The position numbers and the translations under genes are program-made. The notes below the pieces were generated by a model. The model was not told the origin of the DNA, made no database searches, and saw nothing but the letters and a program-made list of their open reading frames with translations. From assembly GCA_900546455.1 (NCBI GenBank), contig URCS01000040.1:1-17970 (forward strand): DNA of 17,970 bases. Direction: 5' to 3'. Below are positions 15,045 through 17,970 of this stretch, in pieces (position 1 is the first letter of the stretch; the number at the start of each line of letters is the position of its first letter). Source of the DNA: an uncultured Collinsella sp. Its GTDB lineage: Bacteria > Actinomycetota > Coriobacteriia > Coriobacteriales > Coriobacteriaceae.

Positions 15045-15542
15045 ATGAGGATTTTTAGCCCCAAACGATACGTTGCCTCGGTCGATCGCATCGACCTCGA
15101 TACCCTGTGGGCCGACGGCAAACGCGCCATTCTGCTCGATCGCGATAACACCCTGGTGCCGCGCGACACCGAGCAGGTCCCCGCCGCGGTTTCCGCTTGG
15201 CTCGATGCCGCCCGCGCCAAAGGCTTTAAGCTGTGCATGGTGTCCAACAACTGGCATCGCGACCAGGTCATGAGCTCTGCACGCGAGCTGGGACTCGAGG
15301 CCATCAGCCACGCCATGAAGCCGGCGCCGTTTGCCCTCAAGGCGGGTCTTAAGCGCCTCGGCGCCACGGCCGACGAGGCGGTGCTGATCGGTGATCAGCT
15401 CTACACGGACGTGTGGAGCGGCAACTTCGCCGGCGTCGATACCATCCTGGTAAAGCCGCAGGCGACGCAGGACCTGTGGTATACGCAGATCTTCCGTATC
15501 TTTGAGCGCCGGGCCCTTCGCGACCTTCCCTGCGAGGAATAG
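15045..15542 (+). CDS. YqeG-type HAD-IIIA phosphatase
   Basis: This is a small cytoplasmic HAD-superfamily phosphatase of the YqeG family (phosphatidylglycerophosphatase-like, function in bacteria unsettled). Motif I is LLDRDNTLVPR with Asp32 and Asp34, motif II is VSNN (66-69), the motif III lysine lies in MKPAPFALK (91-99), and motif IV is IGDQLYTDV (115-123) with Asp117 and Asp122. All catalytic positions are present. The length of 165 residues is normal. ATG 15045 starts one base after the mltG stop, indicating coupling. An upstream frame extension overlapping mltG is rejected. In many actinobacteria aroE and aroC lie between mltG and aroK. Here this gene fills that position. Confidence 0.85.
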   Translation: MRIFSPKRYVASVDRIDLDTLWADGKRAILLDRDNTLVPRDTEQVPAAVSAWLDAARAKGFKLCMVSNNWHRDQVMSSARELGLEAISHAMKPAPFALKAGLKRLGATADEAVLIGDQLYTDVWSGNFAGVDTILVKPQATQDLWYTQIFRIFERRALRDLPCEE

Positions 15543-15550
15543 GTCTCGCT

Positions 15551-16084
15551 ATGTCCCAGCACACCAAACACGGCTGCGACCATATCTTCTTTATCGGCTT
15601 TTTGGGCGCGGGCAAATCGACGCTCGCGCGCAACGTCGGCACTATGTTCAAGCGGCGTTTTATCGATACCGACCGTCTGGTCGTGCGCCGTTGCGGCAAG
15701 TCGGTAACCGAGATTTTTCAGACCGAGGGCGAGGATCGTTTTCGCGAGCTCGAGACCTCGGCGCTCCGTTCGCTCCAAAGTGAGCGCAGCCTGTTGGTTT
15801 CGTGCGGGGGCGGCATTGTCGAGACGCCGGTGAATATTGAGCTGATGCACGAAATGGGTACGTGCGTGTACCTCGAGGGTGACTTCGAGGATTCGATTCG
15901 CCAGATTCGTCGGTCCGACACGCGCCCCGATTTTCGCTCTCCCGAGCATGCCGCGCGCCTGTTTGAGCATCGCCGTCCGCTGTATCGCCAGGCCGCCGAC
16001 CTTACCCTTGATATTCGCAACAAGTCCTTCGAGGACGTTTCCTACCTTTGTGCCGAGATGCTTTTGGAGCGTGGGCTGCTATGA
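15551..16084 (+). CDS. aroK: Shikimate kinase
   Basis: This enzyme phosphorylates shikimate to shikimate 3-phosphate in chorismate biosynthesis. The P-loop GFLGAGKS is at 16-23, the substrate-binding FIDTDRL at 37-43 (Asp39, Asp41), FRELE at 64-68 with Arg65, CGGG at 85-88, the lid arginine in TRPDFR (124-129) and HRRPLY at 140-145. Every residue normally needed for ATP and shikimate binding that I can align is kept, so the enzyme looks active. The 177-residue length is normal. It starts eight bases after the YqeG-type gene. Its stop overlaps the aroB homologue by four bases (ATGA), a strong coupling. That contrast with a degenerate AroB is discussed in the findings. Confidence 0.92.
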   Translation: MSQHTKHGCDHIFFIGFLGAGKSTLARNVGTMFKRRFIDTDRLVVRRCGKSVTEIFQTEGEDRFRELETSALRSLQSERSLLVSCGGGIVETPVNIELMHEMGTCVYLEGDFEDSIRQIRRSDTRPDFRSPEHAARLFEHRRPLYRQAADLTLDIRNKSFEDVSYLCAEMLLERGLL

Positions 16085-17190
16085 TTCGCCGTCAACTGAT
16101 CAATTTCCAAAACCGCAGCGTCGATGTCCGCGTCGGATTGGGCGCGTTCGATGAACTGTCGCGTATGTTTGCCTCGGCCGTGGGCAAGCCTAAGCGCGCG
16201 ATGGTCGTTTGGAACACCGCCACATCTGAGCGTTTTGGTGAAGTCGTCGAGCATGCGCTGGTCGACGCCGGTTTTGCCGTGTCGCTGCTAGTCCTTGAGG
16301 TTTCGCCTGCTGGTGCCACGCTGGCCGATGCTGATGCTATCTTTGGCGCCCTGTCTGCCAACGGCGTTACCTGCGACGATCTGGTTGTCGCCGTTGGCGA
16401 TGCCGCAACCTGCTCGGTTGTTAGCTGGTGCGCCAACCAGTGGTGCGGCCGAACCGAGTGCGCGCTGTTGCCGACGACCTTTGACGCCATGCTCACGGTC
16501 GCGACGACCATGAAGCCGCTCGTCGCCTCGTCGGCCAATGCGCTTCCCGCTATCGCGTTCCGTCCCGAACCGGGCTTGGTCGTGTGTGACCTCGACCTTG
16601 TTCGTGAGGCGGACCCCGAGGACCTCAAGCTCGGCTTTGTGGTGCTTGTTGGCACCATGCTTTCGAGCAGTAAGTCCCGCTGGAATCAGTTTACTGAGAC
16701 CGTCCCCGAGATTCTCGCGGGCGAGGAGGTCGCGCTCGTCAATGCCGTTCAATGGTCTCAGACTGCCCGTAAGGACGTACTGATGGCCACGAACCCGAGC
16801 GCTCGCCATGCGCTCGATTTTGGCAAGACGGGGGAGCGTACCTTGCGCGCTTGCTTGGGCGATGCCGCTTCGCAGGTCCCTGCCTACCAGCTGTTGTCCG
16901 AGGGCATGCGCTTTGAGGCGCGCCTTGCCCACGACGCCTGCGACTTCGATATCGATTACGTCTTTGAGGTCGATGACTGTCTGGAGGACTTTGGTATCGA
17001 GGAACTTGCCTTCGATCTGGAGCCTGCCGCATATATCGAGGAGTTCCGCAGACAGCAGTTCGCGCGCTCAAACCGCAGCATGCTGCCGCTGCCCGCGGCA
17101 CTCGGCGCAATTCGCCTAACGAACGTTGAGGACGAGGTTCTTGAGCGCCATGCTCACGCCTACTTGGCTTCTCGTAAAGAACTTCTCTAA
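16081..17190 (+). CDS. aroB: Degenerate 3-dehydroquinate synthase (AroB) homologue, likely pseudoenzyme
   Basis: Full-length, in-frame AroB-fold protein of 369 residues, coupled to aroK by an ATGA overlap. Family features remain: the N-terminal half aligns (NRSVDVRVGLGAFDEL, VVEHALVDAGF), LLPTTFDAM matches the family QVPTTLLSQ, VVCDLDLV matches VVVDLDCL, and LDFGKT matches NLGHTFGH. The active site is changed. The NAD-binding GGGVVGD is AVGDAAT (104-110), DGEQ is SPAG (75-78), SSVGGKT is ATTMKP, and the three metal ligands (Glu in LAEVIK, His in GHTFGH, His in HGEAVA) align with Val188, Lys249 and Ala268. An active synthase is therefore unlikely. The start is ATG 16081. No stop, frameshift or codon-use break is seen, which suggests the protein is maintained. 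A new role, or repurposed sugar-phosphate binding, is inference. Confidence 0.8.
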   Translation: MIRRQLINFQNRSVDVRVGLGAFDELSRMFASAVGKPKRAMVVWNTATSERFGEVVEHALVDAGFAVSLLVLEVSPAGATLADADAIFGALSANGVTCDDLVVAVGDAATCSVVSWCANQWCGRTECALLPTTFDAMLTVATTMKPLVASSANALPAIAFRPEPGLVVCDLDLVREADPEDLKLGFVVLVGTMLSSSKSRWNQFTETVPEILAGEEVALVNAVQWSQTARKDVLMATNPSARHALDFGKTGERTLRACLGDAASQVPAYQLLSEGMRFEARLAHDACDFDIDYVFEVDDCLEDFGIEELAFDLEPAAYIEEFRRQQFARSNRSMLPLPAALGAIRLTNVEDEVLERHAHAYLASRKELL

Positions 17191-17196
17191 GATTTA

Positions 17197-17222
17197 TTGA
17201 CTTCCATCGTCTTTCGTATCAT
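17197..17222 (+). promoter_or_regulatory. Candidate promoter of pepP
   Basis: TTGACT (17197-17202) and TATCAT (17217-17222) resemble -35 and -10 boxes, but the spacer is only 14 bases. TTATTG (17194-17199) gives a 17-base spacer with a poorer -35. Either way transcription would start near 17229, at the base of the hairpin described next. Confidence 0.45.
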
Positions 17223-17227
17223 GTTGA

Positions 17228-17290
17228 GGGGCGGGTTTTCAATCGGTTGCGGATCGCATGCGATTCCGTCGTTCGGTTGAGACCCGTCCC
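17228..17290 (+). promoter_or_regulatory. Structured 5' leader of pepP with palindrome
   Basis: GGGGCGGGT (17228-17236) pairs with ACCCGTCCC (17282-17290) with one G-U pair. The stem is extended by TTCAA (17238-17242) against TTGAG (17277-17281). Inside lies CGGATCG/CGATTCCG (17250-17268), containing a perfect 12-bp palindrome ATCGCATGCGAT (17253-17264). The outer stem would form almost from the first transcribed base. There is no T-run after it, so it is not an ordinary terminator. It may be a leader RNA structure or, at DNA level, an operator for a dimeric repressor. Confidence 0.5.
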
Positions 17291-17322
17291 GTCTATCTTG
17301 AGACAACAAGAAAGGAATCTGC

Positions 17323-17970
17323 ATGTCTGAGTTTGCTGCCGGTCCTGCCGGTCGTATCGAGCGTGTCCGTGCCCTGATGGCCGAGCGTGGCTACGATGCC
17401 ATCGTGGTGCGCGACGAGGCCAACCTTCGTTGGCTTACGGGCGTGAAGGGCGTCTTCGACTACACCTTCGAGTTCCCGCACGCTGCGTTTATTACGGTCG
17501 ACCAGTGCCTGTTCCACACCGACTCGCGCTACCTCAACAGCTTTGAGGAGAACACGCCCGCCGGCAGCCCCTGGGTCTATGACATGGACGAGGGTACCAT
17601 CCCCGGCTGGGTCGCCGGCAAGATTGCGGCTAACAAGTGCCGTGTCTGTGCTGTCGAGGACGATATGCAGATTAACTTCTACCAGGGTATTCAGCGCGGC
17701 CTGGAGGACCGTTCCGTCGCCTGCATGCTGCCGCTGATGCACGACGACATCCGCAAGATGCGCGCCATCAAGGATGCCGAGGAGATCGAGCTCATGCGCC
17801 ATGCACAGTCGATCACTGACGCCGCCTTCCAGCACATGCTCGGCTTTATTAAGCCCGGTATGACCGAGAAGCAGGTTCGCAACGAGCTCGAGAACTTTAT
17901 GTTCGCCAACGGCGCCGACAGCCTGGCCTTCGGCTCCATTGTGGCGAGCGGCCCCAACACCGCCAACCCG
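17323..17970 (+). CDS. pepP: Xaa-Pro aminopeptidase (M24 family), 3' truncated by window
   Basis: This cytoplasmic metallopeptidase removes N-terminal residues preceding proline. The first 216 residues are present. They include the creatinase/prolidase N-terminal domain (about 1-135: RIERVRALMAERGYDAIVV, LRWLTGV, DSRYL) and the start of the pita-bread catalytic domain (RKMRAIKDAEEIELM, AFGSIVASGPNTANP). The metal-binding Asp, His and Glu residues lie beyond the window, so catalytic integrity cannot be judged. The start is ATG 17323 with AAAGGA (17310-17315) seven bases upstream. It has its own promoter and leader, though it lies 132 bases after the aroB homologue. In actinobacteria aroB-pepP-efp is a frequent order, so efp may follow. 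Confidence 0.9.
   Translation, partial: MSEFAAGPAGRIERVRALMAERGYDAIVVRDEANLRWLTGVKGVFDYTFEFPHAAFITVDQCLFHTDSRYLNSFEENTPAGSPWVYDMDEGTIPGWVAGKIAANKCRVCAVEDDMQINFYQGIQRGLEDRSVACMLPLMHDDIRKMRAIKDAEEIELMRHAQSITDAAFQHMLGFIKPGMTEKQVRNELENFMFANGADSLAFGSIVASGPNTANP

Overview
The window is a gene-dense, GC-rich stretch in which every recognised gene lies on the + strand. Protein sequences, gene order and short polycistronic overlaps point to a Gram-positive actinobacterium of the class Coriobacteriia, most likely Collinsella or a close relative. That placement is inference from protein style and synteny, not from a database match. No tRNA, rRNA, CRISPR array, insertion sequence or prophage was found.

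Layout. Bases 1-551 hold the 3' end of ileS. A 372-base gap (552-923) follows, rich in inverted repeats and closed by a strong terminator at 774-811. Next come lspA and an RluD-type pseudouridine synthase gene that overlap by one base. A processive family-2 glycosyltransferase follows, ending in a terminator that carries a GGGGACAGGCACC core. Then come a minimal prepilin peptidase, a dGTPase-like HD hydrolase gene (dgt) and rarA (mgsA).

Bases 7208-10361 form a tightly overlapped four-gene operon. It encodes a membrane-anchored coiled-coil protein (DUF948-like), a short RsbW/SpoIIAB-like anti-sigma protein, a SigB/SigF-type sigma factor and an AI-2E-family permease. A terminator and a good extended -10 promoter separate it from the next operon: alaS, ruvX, mltG, a YqeG-type HAD phosphatase, aroK and an aroB homologue. 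A promoter and a folded leader then precede pepP, which runs off the end.

The alaS-ruvX-mltG-aroK-aroB-pepP order is the familiar actinobacterial chromosomal backbone, but the aroE and aroC genes that often sit between mltG and aroK are absent here, and a YqeG-type gene occupies that place. Two items stand out. The aroB homologue is full length and in frame but has lost all three expected metal ligands and the NAD-binding glycine motif, so it looks like a pseudoenzyme next to an apparently intact shikimate kinase. The sigma-factor operon pairs its sigma factor with an anti-sigma-like protein lacking the usual ATP-binding residues, with no RsbV/SpoIIAA antagonist in view. Its promoter region fits a SigB-type autoregulatory site, though an ordinary promoter fits the same bases.
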